Assembly: GCA_037783545.1 (NCBI GenBank)
Contig: JBBELK010000062.1
Location: 248,001-312,000 of the forward strand
Length of the DNA: 64,000 bases
From: Henricia sp. BOLD:AAB3569
Taxonomy: Eukaryota; Echinodermata; Asteroidea; Spinulosida; Echinasteridae
Direction: 5' to 3'
Below, in pieces: positions 28,510 through 43,047 of this stretch. Position numbers and translations under genes: made by a program. The notes under the pieces were generated by a model that was not told the origin of the DNA, made no database searches, and saw only the letters and a program-made list of their open reading frames with translations. Each line of letters opens with the position of its first letter. Positions within the stretch are counted from its first letter, which is position 1.

Positions 28510-28776
28510 CTAATTTTCTTTGAGAAAGCGAATACCCCAACACGGTTGAACTACGCCTATTTGTAGCGTTTCCGGGATTTCGTCAATTGTCCAATCAGAT
28601 CGTAACCCGTGCCATCACCCGATCAGCCAATAGAGAAAGCGCAGGAAATGCGCTAGTCGTGCGAATGCCGCGGGTGAATGCCTTTGTGGAGCTACCATTT
28701 GCATGAAGAAAAACTATATGAGTCGGCACTCTGCTGGTGTCATGGTACTCTGGTGATAAAGCCGAAAATCAAAAAC

Positions 28777-29145
28777 ATGGGACCCAAACCAAGCGGAAAG
28801 GGATCTAAAAAGGCTGGCATGGCCAAGGGAGCACCCCGCACCGACAAAAAGAGAAAGCGGCGTAGAAAGGAGAGCTACGGTCTTTACATTTACAAAGTCA
28901 TGAAACAGGTCCACCCTGACACCAGCATCTCCAGCCGTGCCATGGGCATCATGAACAGCTTCGTCAATGACATCTTTGAGCGCATCGCAGCTGAGGGTTC
29001 CCGCCTGGCGCACTACAACAAAAAATCCACCATCTCCAGTCGGGAGGTGCAGACTGCCGTCCGTCTCCTACTACCTGGCGAGCTGGCCAAACACGCCGTT
29101 AGCGAAGGTACCAAGGCTGTCACCAAGTATACAACCTCAAAGTAG
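28777..29145 (+). CDS. H2B: Histone H2B, unit 13
   Basis: 122 aa, identical to unit 1. Stem-loop at 29159-29174. Confidence 0.97.
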   Translation: MGPKPSGKGSKKAGMAKGAPRTDKKRKRRRKESYGLYIYKVMKQVHPDTSISSRAMGIMNSFVNDIFERIAAEGSRLAHYNKKSTISSREVQTAVRLLLPGELAKHAVSEGTKAVTKYTTSK

Positions 29146-30540
29146 AACATCACAAACCGGCTCTTTTCAGAGCCACCACAACCTTCAAAAAGAGATATTT
29201 CGTTGAAGCCGTTTACTTAGCTTTTACTTGGGATACATTGGGATTAAGTTGGGATAAATTAAAGTACAACATACAACTCCGGTGCAGTTATAAGAGGCAT
29301 GTGTTTTGGGAAAAATTAATCCGTGTAAATTGGGCATTTGGGTGCCAAACTGTTAAATCTGTTAGAGAAAATGGTACTGAAGCAAGATCCTAGCCTGCGC
29401 GCACGCAATCTTAAGAATCTGCGGTGAACACGGGCGAAAGTTGCCCCAGTTAGACTTTGGGTGGAAGGATAAATGTGGGGCGTGACCGCAGCATGCAAGT
29501 AACTGTAGGGGCGTTCAAGATGCTCACACCGTGTAACAGGGGGTTTGCAACACCGGGGGAATCCCCAGAAGGTGCGAAACAAACGACACATGGTTTCGCA
29601 TTGAATTATAAGAACACCGCTAAAAAATTAAGCCGGCGCCACGCAAAAATAGTTGCCTTAAAGTACCGCAATAAACTTTGTCAATGCCCACAGACATCTA
29701 ATTATTAAGCCCTATTCCCTATGATTCTGTGTCATAAACCTGTGTTTTTCTTTGCACTCACGTCACGATTCCAAACTGTATGCCAGGTTTTACTAGGTGA
29801 CGTCATTACACCGAGCTTTACACCACCGGCAAGCTCGGGTAGTCACTATGAGCAACTAACAATGGAAATTGGGCCCAATGGTTTGTGCCCAATTTCCATT
29901 GTTAGTTGCTCACAGTGAGTGGTGGCTGCCACCTGCAGTGGGCAGACTCGTGTATTACGTGATGGCTAAACGAACGCTCGGGTGTAAGAACGCCCCTTGT
30001 ATGAAGCGCGCCACCACGGGTTTGGCGCGTAATTACGCTGGCCGGCCGGACTCGATTACACGAGCGTACACTGACATGTCCACGCCCAAGTACACGGAAA
30101 CTAAATTTTGAGAAATAATCATAAGATGTTTTTTTTTTTTCGAATTGTTTGCATAGGTTGAGCGGGGCAGGGCTTATGTGACGACCGACTTGTAAATTAT
30201 TTCCCACGTTGCTTTAGATTGGGCGCTTTTGGGCTACAAAAATGAACTGAAATGGACATGAATCATTATGGCTGACTCCAGGTTAACCTTTTGACGCTGG
30301 AAGACGTTTAATCACGCCAGGATTTCCGCGTCGATGTAGCAGAGGACTTAAATTTTGGCTCTTCGTAATTAAATCTGAGCTCTTTGCACAATGAGCATAA
30401 TATATAAAAGCAAAATAAATAAAATGTGTAAAAAGTCTGAAAATGATCAAGATAATTTATAAGGCAGACAATCAAATCTCTTTCTTGAAATTGTTGTGGC
30501 TCTGAAAAGAGCCGTTGTTGGTTCGTTAGTAGGTCGACCC

Positions 30541-30939
<399 letters not shown>

Positions 30940-31206
30940 CTAATTTTCTTTGAGAAAGCGAATACCCCAACACGGTTGAACTACGCCTATTTGTAGCGTT
31001 TCCGGGATTTCGTCAATTGTCCAATCAGATCGTAACCCGTGCCATCACCCGATCAGCCAATAGAGAAAGCGCAGGAAATGCGCTAGTCGTGCGAATGCCG
31101 CGGGTGAATGCCTTTGTGGAGCTACCATTTGCATGAAGAAAAACTATATGAGTCGGCACTCTGCTGGTGTCATGGTACTCTGGTGATAAAGCCGAAAATC
31201 AAAAAC

Positions 31207-31575
31207 ATGGGACCCAAACCAAGCGGAAAGGGATCTAAAAAGGCTGGCATGGCCAAGGGAGCACCCCGCACCGACAAAAAGAGAAAGCGGCGTAGAAAGG
31301 AGAGCTACGGTCTTTACATTTACAAAGTCATGAAACAGGTCCACCCTGACACCAGCATCTCCAGCCGTGCCATGGGCATCATGAACAGCTTCGTCAATGA
31401 CATCTTTGAGCGCATCGCAGCTGAGGGTTCCCGCCTGGCGCACTACAACAAAAAATCCACCATCTCCAGTCGGGAGGTGCAGACTGCCGTCCGTCTCCTA
31501 CTACCTGGCGAGCTGGCCAAACACGCCGTTAGCGAAGGTACCAAGGCTGTCACCAAGTATACAACCTCAAAGTAG
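31207..31575 (+). CDS. H2B: Histone H2B, unit 14
   Basis: 122 aa, identical to unit 1. Stem-loop at 31589-31604. Confidence 0.97.
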   Translation: MGPKPSGKGSKKAGMAKGAPRTDKKRKRRRKESYGLYIYKVMKQVHPDTSISSRAMGIMNSFVNDIFERIAAEGSRLAHYNKKSTISSREVQTAVRLLLPGELAKHAVSEGTKAVTKYTTSK

Positions 31576-32970
31576 AACATCACAAACCGGCTCTTTTCAG
31601 AGCCACCACAACCTTCAAAAAGAGATATTTCGTTGAAGCCGTTTACTTAGCTTTTACTTGGGATACATTGGGATTAAGTTGGGATAAATTAAAGTACAAC
31701 ATACAACTCCGGTGCAGTTATAAGAGGCATGTGTTTTGGGAAAAATTAATCCGTGTAAATTGGGCATTTGGGTGCCAAACTGTTAAATCTGTTAGAGAAA
31801 ATGGTACTGAAGCAAGATCCTAGCCTGCGCGCACGCAATCTTAAGAATCTGCGGTGAACACGGGCGAAAGTTGCCCCAGTTAGACTTTGGGTGGAAGGAT
31901 AAATGTGGGGCGTGACCGCAGCATGCAAGTAACTGTAGGGGCGTTCAAGATGCTCACACCGTGTAACAGGGGGTTTGCAACACCGGGGGAATCCCCAGAA
32001 GGTGCGAAACAAACGACACATGGTTTCGCATTGAATTATAAGAACACCGCTAAAAAATTAAGCCGGCGCCACGCAAAAATAGTTGCCTTAAAGTACCGCA
32101 ATAAACTTTGTCAATGCCCACAGACATCTAATTATTAAGCCCTATTCCCTATGATTCTGTGTCATAAACCTGTGTTTTTCTTCGCACTCACGTCACGATT
32201 CCAAACTGTATGCCAGGTTTTACTAGGTGACGTCATTACACCGAGCTTTACACCACCGGCAAGCTCGGGTAGTCACTATGAGCAACTAACAATGGAAATT
32301 GGGCCCAATGGTTTGTGCCCAATTTCCATTGTTAGTTGCTCACAGTGAGTGGTGGCTGCCACCTGCAGTGGGCAGACTCGTGTATTACGTGATGGCTAAA
32401 CGAACGCTCGGGTGTAAGAACGCCCCTTGTATGAAGCGCGCCACCACGGGTTTGGCGCGTAATTACGCTGGCCGGCCGGACTCGATTACACGAGCGTACA
32501 CTGACATGTCCACGCCCAAGTACACGGAAACTAAATTTTGAGAAATAATCATAAGATGTTTTTTTTTTTTCGAATTGTTTGCATAGGTTGAGCGGGGCAG
32601 GGCTTATGTGACGACCGACTTGTAAATTATTTCCCACGTTGCTTTAGATTGGGCGCTTTTGGGCTACAAAAATGAACTGAAATGGACATGAATCATTATG
32701 GCTGACTCCAGGTTAACCTTTTGACGCTGGAAGACGTTTAATCACGCCAGGATTTCCGCGTCGATGTAGCAGAGGACTTAAATTTTGGCTCTTCGTAATT
32801 AAATCTGAGCTCTTTGCACAATGAGCATAATATATAAAAGCAAAATAAATAAAATGTGTAAAAAGTCTGAAAATGATCAAGATAATTTATAAGGCAGACA
32901 ATCAAATCTCTTTCTTGAAATTGTTGTGGCTCTGAAAAGAGCCGTTTTTGGTTCGTTAGTAGGTCGACCC

Positions 32971-33351
32971 TTATTTTTTAGCAGCACCGGTGGTCTTCTT
33001 GGGTAGCAGAACGGCTTGAATGTTGGGCAGGACACCGCCTTGAGCGATGGTCACTCCACTCAGAAGCTTGTTCAACTCCTCGTCGTTGCGGATGGCCAAC
33101 TGTAGGTGCCGCGGGTTGATTCTTGTTTTCTTGTTGTCTCGAGCTGCGTTGCCTGCCAACTCGATAATTTCTGCTGCCAAGTATTCCATAACGGCAGCCA
33201 AGTACACTGGCGCACCGGCCCCGACACGTTCGCCATAGTTGCCTTTGCGGAGGAAACGGTGAACACGACCCACAGGGAACTGCAGTCCAGCCCGGGCGGA
33301 TCGGCTCTCAGCCTTGGCGCGTACTTTTCCTCCCTTGCCTCGTCCAGACAT
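32971..33351 (-). CDS. H2A: Histone H2A, unit 15 (K15E)
   Basis: 126 aa with Lys to Glu at residue 15 ([10 protein letters not shown]), a charge reversal in the N-terminal tail just before the fold. In vertebrate numbering, K13/K15 is the RNF168 ubiquitination site, so this copy would lack one of those lysines. Stem-loop at 32928-32943. Confidence 0.95.
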   Translation of the reverse strand: MSGRGKGGKVRAKAESRSARAGLQFPVGRVHRFLRKGNYGERVGAGAPVYLAAVMEYLAAEIIELAGNAARDNKKTRINPRHLQLAIRNDEELNKLLSGVTIAQGGVLPNIQAVLLPKKTTGAAKK

Positions 33352-33636
33352 GATGTAACTTTTGCACGGCTAATTTTCTTTGAGAAAGCGAATACCCCGA
33401 CACGGTTGAACTACGCCTATTTGTAGCGTTTCCGGGATTTCGTCAATTGTCCAATCAGATCGTAACCCGTGCCATCACCCGATCAGCCAATAGAGAAAGC
33501 GCAGGAAATGCGCTAGTCGTGCGAATGCCGCGGGTGAATGCCTTTGTGGAGCTACCATTTGCATGAAGAAAAACTATATGAGTCGGCACTCTGCTGGTGT
33601 CATGGTACTCTGGTGATAAAGCCGAAAATCAAAAAC

Positions 33637-34005
33637 ATGGGACCCAAACCAAGCGGAAAGGGATCTAAAAAGGCTGGCATGGCCAAGGGAGCACCCCGCA
33701 CCGACAAAAAGAGAAAGCGGCGTAGAAAGGAGAGCTACGGTCTTTACATTTACAAAGTCATGAAACAGGTCCACCCTGACACCAGCATCTCCAGCCGTGC
33801 CATGGGCATCATGAACAGCTTCGTCAATGACATCTTTGAGCGCATCGCAGCTGAGGATTCCCGCCTGGCGCACTACAACAAAAAATCCACCATCTCCAGT
33901 CGGGAGGTGCAGACTGCCGTCCGTCTCCTACTACCTGGCGAGCTGGCCAAACACGCCGTTAGCGAAGGTACCAAGGCTGTCACCAAGTATACAACCTCAA
34001 AGTAG
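33637..34005 (+). CDS. H2B: Histone H2B, unit 15 (G74D)
   Basis: 122 aa with Gly to Asp at residue 74 ([11 protein letters not shown]), equivalent to vertebrate A77 in the central helix. Both genes of this unit thus carry a private charged substitution. Stem-loop at 34019-34034. Confidence 0.94.
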   Translation: MGPKPSGKGSKKAGMAKGAPRTDKKRKRRRKESYGLYIYKVMKQVHPDTSISSRAMGIMNSFVNDIFERIAAEDSRLAHYNKKSTISSREVQTAVRLLLPGELAKHAVSEGTKAVTKYTTSK

Positions 34006-35398
34006 AACATCACAAACCGGCTCTTTTCAGAGCCACCACAACCTTCAAAAAGAGATATTTCGTTGAAGCCGTTTACTTAGCTTTTACTTGGGATACATTG
34101 GGATTAAGTTGGGATAAATTAAAGTACAACATACAACTCCGGTGCAGTTATAAGAGGCATGTGTTTTGGGAAAAATTAATCCGTGTAAATTGGGCATTTG
34201 GGTGCCAAACTGTTAAATCTGTTAGAGAAAATGGTACTGAAGCAAGATCCTAGCCTGCGCGCACGCAATCTTAAGAATCTGCGGTGAACACGGGCGAAAG
34301 TTGCCCCAGTTAGACTTTGGGTGGAAGGATAAATGTGGGGCGTGACCGCAGCATGCAAGTAACTGTAGGGGCGTTCAAGATGCTCACACCGTGTAACAGG
34401 GGGTTTGCAACACCGGGGGAATCCCCAGAAGGTGCGAAACAAACGACACATGGTTTCGCATTGAATTATAAGAACACCGCTACAAAATTAAGCCGGCGCC
34501 ACGCAAAAATAGTTGCCTTAAAGTACCGCAATAAACTTTGTCAATGCCCACAGACATCTAATTATTAAGCCCTATTCCCTATGATTCTGTGTCATAAACC
34601 TGTGTTTTTCTTCGCACTCACGTCACGATTCCAAACTGTATGCCAGGTTTTACTAGGTGACGTCATTACACCGAGCTTTACACCACCGGCAAGCTCGGGT
34701 AGTCACTATGAGCAACTAACAATGGAAATTGGGCCCAATGGTTTGTGCCCAATTTCCATTGTTAGTTGCTCACAGTGAGTGGTGGCTGCCACCTGCAGTG
34801 GGCAGACTCGTGTATTACGTGATGGCTAAACGAACGCTCGGGTGTAAGAACGCCCCTTGTATGAAGCGCGCCACCACGGGTTTGGCGCGTAATTACGCTG
34901 GCCGGCCGGACTCGATTACACGAGCGTACACTGACATGTCCACGCCCAAGTACACGGAAACTAAATTTTGAGAAATAATCATAAGATGTTTTTTTTTTTC
35001 GAATTGTTTGCATAGGTTGAGCGGGGCAGGGCTTATGTGACGACCGACTTGTAAATTATTTCCCACGTTGCTTTAGATTGGGCGCTTTTGGGCTACAAAA
35101 ATGAACTGAAATGGACATGAATCATTATGGCTGACTCCAGGTTAACCTTTTGACGCTGGAAGACGTTTAATCACGCCAGGATTTCCGCGTCGATGTAGCA
35201 GAGGACTTAAATTTTGGCTCTTCGTAATTAAATCTGAGCTCTTTGCACAATGAGCATAATATATAAAAGCAAAATAAATAAAATGTGTAAAAAGTCTGAA
35301 AATGATCAAGATAATTTATAAGGCAGACAATCAAATCTCTTTCTTGAAATTGTTTTGGCTCTGAAAAGAGCCGTTTTGGTTCGTTAGTAGGTCGACCC

Positions 35399-35797
<399 letters not shown>

Positions 35798-36064
35798 CTA
35801 ATTTTCTTTGAGAAAGCGAATACCCCGACACGGTTGAACTACGCCTATTTGTAGCGTTTCCGGGATTTCGTCAATTGTCCAATCAGATCGTAACCCGTGC
35901 CATCACCCGATCAGCCAATAGAGAAAGCGCAGGAAATGCGCTAGTCGTGCGAATGCCGCGGGTGAATGCCTTTGTGGAGCTACCATTTGCATGAAGAAAA
36001 ACTATATGAGTCGGCACTCTGCTGGTGTCATGGTACTCTGGTGATAAAGCCGAAAATCAAAAAC

Positions 36065-36433
36065 ATGGGACCCAAACCAAGCGGAAAGGGATCTAAAAAG
36101 GCTGGCATGGCCAAGGGAGCACCCCGCACCGACAAAAAGAGAAAGCGGCGTAGAAAGGAGAGCTACGGTCTTTACATTTACAAAGTCATGAAACAGGTCC
36201 ACCCTGACACCAGCATCTCCAGCCGTGCCATGGGCATCATGAACAGCTTCGTCAATGACATCTTTGAGCGCATCGCAGCTGAGGGTTCCCGCCTGGCGCA
36301 CTACAACAAAAAATCCACCATCTCCAGTCGGGAGGTGCAGACTGCCGTCCGTCTCCTACTACCTGGCGAGCTGGCCAAACACGCCGTTAGCGAAGGTACC
36401 AAGGCTGTCACCAAGTATACAACCTCAAAGTAG
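36065..36433 (+). CDS. H2B: Histone H2B, unit 16
   Basis: 122 aa, identical to unit 1. Stem-loop at 36447-36462. Confidence 0.97.
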   Translation: MGPKPSGKGSKKAGMAKGAPRTDKKRKRRRKESYGLYIYKVMKQVHPDTSISSRAMGIMNSFVNDIFERIAAEGSRLAHYNKKSTISSREVQTAVRLLLPGELAKHAVSEGTKAVTKYTTSK

Positions 36434-37828
36434 AACATCACAAACCGGCTCTTTTCAGAGCCACCACAACCTTCAAAAAGAGATATTTCGTTGAAGCCGT
36501 TTACTTAGCTTTTACTTGGGATACATTGGGATTAAGTTGGGATAAATTAAAGTACAACATACAACTCCGGTGCAGTTATAAGAGGCATGTGTTTTGGGAA
36601 AAATTAATCCGTGTAAATTGGGCATTTGGGTGCCAAACTGTTAAATCTGTTAGAGAAAATGGTACTGAAGCAAGATCCTAGCCTGCGCGCACGCAATCTT
36701 AAGAATCTGCGGTGAACACGGGCGAAAGTTGCCCCAGTTAGACTTTGGGTGGAAGGATAAATGTGGGGCGTGACCGCAGCATGCAAGTAACTGTAGGGGC
36801 GTTCAAGATGCTCACACCGTGTAACAGGGGGTTTGCAACACCGGTGGAATCCCCAGAAGGTGCGAAACAAACGACACATGGTTTCGCATTGAATTATAAG
36901 AACACCGCTAAAAAATTAAGCCGGCGCCACGCAAAAATAGTTGCCTTAAAGTACCGCAATAAACTTTGTCAATGCCCACAGACATCTAATTATTAAGCCC
37001 TATTCCCTATGATTCTGTGTCATAAACCTGTGTTTTTCTTCGCACTCACGTCACGATTCCAAACTGTATGCCAGGTTTTACTAGGTGACGTCATTACACC
37101 GAGCTTTACACCACCGGCAAGCTCGGGTAGTCACTATGAGCAACTAACAATGGAAATTGGGCCCAATGGTTTGTGCCCAATTTCCATTGTTAGTTGCTCA
37201 CAGTGAGTGGTGGCTGCCACCTGCAGTGGGCAGACTCGTGTATTACGTGATGGCTAAACGAACGCTCGGGTGTAAGAACGCCCCTTGTATGAAGCGCGCC
37301 ACCACGGGTTTGGCGCGTAATTACGCTGGCCGGCCGGACTCGATTACACGAGCGTACACTGACATGTCCACGCCCAAGTACACGGAAACTAAATTTTGAG
37401 AAATAATCATAAGATGTTTTTTTTTTTTCGAATTGTTTGCATAGGTTGAGCGGGGCAGGGCTTATGTGACGACCGACTTGTAAATTATTTCCCACGTTGC
37501 TTTAGATTGGGCGCTTTTGGGCTACAAAAATGAACTGAAATGGACATGAATCATTATGGCTGACTCCAGGTTAACCTTTTGACGCTGGAAGACGTTTAAT
37601 CACGCCAGGATTTCCGCGTCGATGTAGCAGAGGACTTAAATTTTGGCTCTTCGTAATTAAATCTGAGCTCTTTGCACAATGAGCATAATATATAAAAGCA
37701 AAATAAATAAAATGTGTAAAAAGTCTGAAAATGATCAAGATAATTTATAAGGCAGACAATCAAATCTCTTTCTTGAAATTGTTGTGGCTCTGAAAAGAGC
37801 CGTTTTTGGTTCGTTAGTAGGTCGACCC

Positions 37829-38227
<399 letters not shown>

Positions 38228-38494
38228 CTAATTTTCTTTGAGAAAGCGAATACCCCGACACGGTTGAACTACGCCTATTTGTAGCGTTTCCGGGATTTCG
38301 TCAATTGTCCAATCAGATCGTAACCCGTGCCATCACCCGATCAGCCAATAGAGAAAGCGCAGGAAATGCGCTAGTCGTGCGAATGCCGCGGGTGAATGCC
38401 TTTGTGGAGCTACCATTTGCATGAAGAAAAACTATATGAGTCGGCACTCTGCTGGTGTCATGGTACTCTGGTGATAAAGCCGAAAATCAAAAAC

Positions 38495-38863
38495 ATGGGA
38501 CCCAAACCAAGCGGAAAGGGATCTAAAAAGGCTGGCATGGCCAAGGGAGCACCCCGCACCGACAAAAAGAGAAAGCGGCGTAGAAAGGAGAGCTACGGTC
38601 TTTACATTTACAAAGTCATGAAACAGGTCCACCCTGACACCAGCATCTCCAGCCGTGCCATGGGCATCATGAACAGCTTCGTCAATGACATCTTTGAGCG
38701 CATCGCAGCTGAGGGTTCCCGCCTGGCGCACTACAACAAAAAATCCACCATCTCCAGTCGGGAGGTGCAGACTGCCGTCCGTCTCCTACTACCTGGCGAG
38801 CTGGCCAAACACGCCGTTAGCGAAGGTACCAAGGCTGTCACCAAGTATACAACCTCAAAGTAG
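38495..38863 (+). CDS. H2B: Histone H2B, unit 17
   Basis: 122 aa, identical to unit 1. Stem-loop at 38877-38892. Confidence 0.97.
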   Translation: MGPKPSGKGSKKAGMAKGAPRTDKKRKRRRKESYGLYIYKVMKQVHPDTSISSRAMGIMNSFVNDIFERIAAEGSRLAHYNKKSTISSREVQTAVRLLLPGELAKHAVSEGTKAVTKYTTSK

Positions 38864-40258
38864 AACATCACAAACCGGCTCTTTTCAGAGCCACCACAAC
38901 CTTCAAAAAGAGATATTTCGTTGAAGCCGTTTACTTAGCTTTTACTTGGGATACATTGGGATTAAGTTGGGATAAATTAAAGTACAACATACAACTCCGG
39001 TGCAGTTATAAGAGGCATGTGTTTTGGGAAAAATTAATCCGTGTAAATTGGGCATTTGGGTGCCAAACTGTTAAATCTGTTAGAGAAAATGGTACTGAAG
39101 CAAGATCCTAGCCTGCGCGCACGCAATCTTAAGAATCTGCGGTGAACACGGGCGAAAGTTGCCCCAGTTAGACTTTGGGTGGAAGGATAAATGTGGGGCG
39201 TGACCGCAGCATGCAAGTAACTGTAGGGGCGTTCAAGATGCTCACACCGTGTAACAGGGGGTTTGCAACACCGGGGGAATCCCCAGAAGGTGCGAAACAA
39301 ACGACACATGGTTTCGCATTGAATTATAAGAACACCGCTAACAAATTAAGCCGGCGCCACGCAAAAATAGTTGCCTTAAAGTACCGCAATAAACTTTGTC
39401 AATGCCCACAGACATCTAATTATTAAGCCCTATTCCCTATGATTCTGTGTCATAAACCTGTGTTTTTCTTCGCACTCACGTCACGATTCCAAACTGTATG
39501 CCAGGTTTTACGAGGTGACGTCATTACACCGAGCTTTACACCACCGGCAAGCTCGGGTAGTCACTATGAGCAACTAACAATGGAAATTGGGCCCAATGGT
39601 TTGTGCCCAATTTCCATTGTTAGTTGCTCACAGTGAGTGGTGGCTGCCACCTGCAGTGGGCAGACTCGTGTATTACGTGATGGCTAAACGAACGCTCGGG
39701 TGTAAGAACGCCCCTTGTATGAAGCGCGCCACCACGGGTTTGGCGCGTAATTACGCTGGCCGGCCGGACTCGATTACACGAGCGTACACTGACATGTCCA
39801 CGCCCAAGTACACGGAAACTAAATTTTGAGAAATAATCATAAGATGTTTTTTTTTTTTCGAATTGTTTGCATAGGTTGAGCGGGGCAGGGCTTATGTGAC
39901 GACCGACTTGTAAATTATTTCCCACGTTGCTTTAGATTGGGCGCTTTTGGGCTACAAAAATGAACTGAAATGGACATGAATCATTATGGCTGACTCCAGG
40001 TTAACCTTTTGACGCTGGAAGACGTTTAATCACGCCAGGATTTCCGCGTCGATGTAGCAGAGGACTTAAATTTTGGCTCTTCGTAATTAAATCTGAGCTC
40101 TTTGCACAATGAGCATAATATATAAAAGCAAAATAAATAAAATGTGTAAAAAGTCTGAAAATGATCAAGATAATTTATAAGGCAGACAATCAAATCTCTT
40201 TCTTGAAATTGTTGTGGCTCTGAAAAGAGCCGTTTTTGGTTCGTTAGTAGGTCGACCC

Positions 40259-40780
<522 letters not shown>

Positions 40781-40856
40781 GTAACCTATTTGCACAACGC
40801 CTTTGTTTCCGTCCGACTCCGGCATCTATAGGGTTTAGATATGGGTTAGATGGATT
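40781..40856 (-). repeat. Split direct repeat B2 (outer end)
   Basis: 76 bp, identical to 41125-41200. Starts GTAACC then TATTTGCACAAC on the plus strand. Confidence 0.9.
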
Positions 40857-41062
40857 GAGCATAGAAACCGAAGCCATAGGAAAGCTCAGCAATGAGGAAG
40901 GAGGTCGGGTGGGCGGGGGAAAAAAAGGTATATATATAATAATACTCACCAGAAGCTGGCCGCCGAGGCCAAACTATTATCTTACCACCGTTGAGACATA
41001 CAACCGTATACCGTCCTCTGCCGACTCGTTCCTTCTCGTCCAAATACTCCCCACCTGCCACC
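40857..41062. other. Stretch between repeats A2 and B2 of the element
   Basis: 206 bp without similarity to the rest of the element as far as I can see. Contains a purine/G-rich run (GGGCGGGGGAAAAAAA near 40912-40927) and an alternating TATATATA stretch. No gene. In this family it is part of the 3' terminal region. Confidence 0.7.
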
Positions 41063-41124
41063 TTGGTATACTCGAGACTGCGTAGATTCCTACGCAGCCC
41101 TCAACGTCGGCGGTTGTGCAAATA
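41063..41124 (-). repeat. Split direct repeat A2, with hairpin
   Basis: 62 bp, identical to 50979-51040. Holds a perfect 8-bp stem, CTGCGTAG (41078-41085) and CTACGCAG (41090-41097), with loop ATTC. Confidence 0.9.
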
Positions 41125-41142
41125 GTAACCTATTTGCACAAC
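41113..41142. other. Candidate recombinase crossover site (12-6-12) at the B1/A2 junction
   Basis: GTTGTGCAAATA (41113-41124), spacer GTAACC (41125-41130), then TATTTGCACAAC (41131-41142): perfect 12-bp inverted arms around 6 bp. The layout resembles dif (11-6-11) or loxP (13-8-13). In elements of this type the internal B1-A2 junction equals the joint of the circular DNA intermediate, so this is where the recombinase should act. The two element-host edges each keep one arm. Confidence 0.6.
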
Positions 41143-41200
41143 GCCTTTGTTTCCGTCCGACTCCGGCATCTATAGGGTTTAGATATGGGTTAGATGGATT
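41125..41200 (-). repeat. Split direct repeat B1
   Basis: 76 bp, identical to B2 at 40781-40856, and directly abutting A2. Confidence 0.9.
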
Positions 41201-41456
41201 TCGCCAAAACCTGCCCTCTTAGGCCGCCGAGAACCCCCAAACCTGCCCAAATACACCCCAATCCTTACCCAAACCTCAAACGAAAGCGGGAGACTGTATC
41301 AGATAGAAAGGAAAGAAAAACTGGACTAGTTGTCTTGCTGCCTTTCTTTCATTTTATTTTCTTCTCTTTTCTTTTCTCAAGCTGTCGCTGCCTATAAAAT
41401 TGATTAAAAAACAAAATGGGTAGTTTTGTTAGTAGGTGATGGCATTTTTAGACATA
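41201..41456. other. Element interior, 3' of the recombinase remnant
   Basis: A C-rich stretch (41220-41275) followed by a pyrimidine-rich TTTCTTTTCTC-type run (41335-41380). No gene recognised. Probably the untranslated 3' part of the element. Confidence 0.5.
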
Positions 41457-41723
41457 TCAGCTGCATGTAGATGGCGGGAAAGCTACGCGGGCCCCGAGGC
41501 CCGAGTTCAGACGCCTATAGAATTGTCCGACGATATCTGCCATTGGACTTTGTTCAGCTGTGGAGACGGCGTCGCGTAATACCTGGACCGTGCTCTGACG
41601 CCTCATAACTCTCTCAACCTGGGTATAGTGCTTGTACGTCTTCCGCGACGCCCATTGGCAGTGGTCCATCACCTGCTCGTCCGATGCATCCAGGAGCCGC
41701 AGTGTGGTTGCTACCCATGGCAC
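41457..41723 (-). mobile_element. Tyrosine recombinase remnant (C-terminal catalytic part)
   Basis: The minus strand encodes MDHCQWASRKTYKHYTQ, matching the end of the catalytic domain of tyrosine recombinases: an H-x-x-W followed about 10 residues later by the HY with the nucleophilic tyrosine. Fossil part of the Ngaro-like element; the enzyme would integrate the circular element DNA. Confidence 0.65.
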
Positions 41724-42404
41724 GGCTGTTGTGCGCTCTCAAAAGCTGGTTTTCAGGGTTGTCTGTTGCGGCAAAATACATCTTCAGCCGTGAATTCGGT
41801 CCGTTAACAGGCGAAGGGTTTGTTTACGAGGACTCTGCGATTGGCCGCCAAGGGGCGAAAGATCAACCAGACTTTGAACTGCGCCGACTGGATCCATCTT
41901 TCCTTGGTCCTGCAACTTTGGAATCATTATCAATGATGAGACACCCTCACTTACCGTCTTGCCAATAGTGTGGCTGAATAAAAAATCGCCTCCTTCGATC
42001 CTTGTTATTTTTCAGGTTCCGATTCCTCCTAGGTCACCAGCTCTGTCTCCGGCCCATTATAGGCAGAGGAAAAGGGCCAAGTCTCGTTGTACCACGTAGC
42101 GCTAGGGGAAAAGACCTTCGCCTTTGCCAAGTCTCCAGGATCGGTCAGTTATCTCTTTCACCGACCATCGTAACTTATCAGAAAACAATGGAATTGCCTG
42201 CTTTGAAGTAATGTGAGACTCAGCCTGCTCCAGCTGCATTGCGTTCATGTATCTACGAACTTGGTGAGAGATGCAAGGGTTTGCGAACTTTTATCCCACT
42301 CGCCAGACTTCGGTCTTACCGAATGAGTTAAAGTATGCCCTTATCTGCCCAACATAAGAGTCCACGGTGCATGCCGCTAATATAAGCGGGCACCCACAAG
42401 AGCG
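41724..42404. other. Element interior between recombinase remnant and MITE
   Basis: No intact gene. Upstream parts of the recombinase should lie here on the minus strand, but I cannot recognise them with confidence. Confidence 0.4.
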
Positions 42405-42567
42405 GCGGCCGATTTCACGAAAGAGTGCGCAGCCTGCGCAACTTTTGCAAAATGGCGCAAGCCCTATAGCTTGCGTGTAATTTTCACAGGAATGTTGCGC
42501 AGCCTACGCAATAAAATGTTGCGCAAGCGGACTTACGCAGTGCGTAAGGATTCGTGAAATCGGCCGC
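42405..42567. mobile_element. 163-bp palindromic DNA transposon (MITE) nested in the element
   Basis: Perfect 17-bp terminal inverted repeats: GCGGCCGATTTCACGAA at 42405-42421 and its complement at 42551-42567. The interior is full of TGCGCA/TTGCGCAA motifs forming further partial palindromes. No coding capacity. I could not identify an unambiguous target duplication, so the superfamily is open. It interrupts the retrotransposon remnant between its recombinase and hydrolase parts. Confidence 0.75.
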
Positions 42568-43047
42568 AGATCCCGTGCTTACCCAAATGTTTTCACCCTA
42601 AGCCGTGAATCTGCGTGCGACCTTCTGAGTCACGATCGATCAAAAAGCATATGATGTCAAGTGATGTCACTGACTCCCGATCCTCCCCTTCAGTACAGCA
42701 TCATTTGCTTTGATGCTCCCGCAGAAATCGGTCTAATGCTGCAAATAAGTCTGCTCTTTTGCACTCCATATCCCTCCGTATCCAACTCGTTTCCTAGTTT
42801 TGTCAGCCTGGTTGCCGCACTGATCATCTTCAAAAAGATACCAAAACGCTCTCGTGAAGAAGGGGAGGGCATGATTGAAGAAGAAATTTAGCATTGTATC
42901 GCAATTCCCGAGGGCAAGTCCGAAACGGATCTAAAAACAGCCGCAGCCTGCGCTGGAGCTTAGATATCCCATCATCGATAGGTGCACAATGTCCGCAAGA
43001 TCCTGCTCCACGATGTAATCGTTCGAGAAAAAACTGCCAGCTAGCAT
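42568..43047. other. Element interior downstream of the hydrolase remnant
   Basis: Weakly protein-like on the minus strand near 42830-43047, perhaps the end of the SGNH domain. No intact gene. Confidence 0.35.

Larger units (their letters stand above)
32904..35332. repeat. H2A-H2B tandem unit 15
   Basis: 2,429 bp by the boundaries used here, with one T fewer in the poly-T run. Promoter 33352-33636, octamer 33557-33564, CACTA-like palindrome 34704-34777. Private spacer change GCTACAAAATT near 34483. Confidence 0.95.

Noticed and set aside
40788-40794. Element arm ATTTGCA as a functional replacement octamer for H2A
   Set aside because: Only seven of eight bases match and the orientation and distance differ from the native arrangement; mentioned as a possibility but not called as a site.
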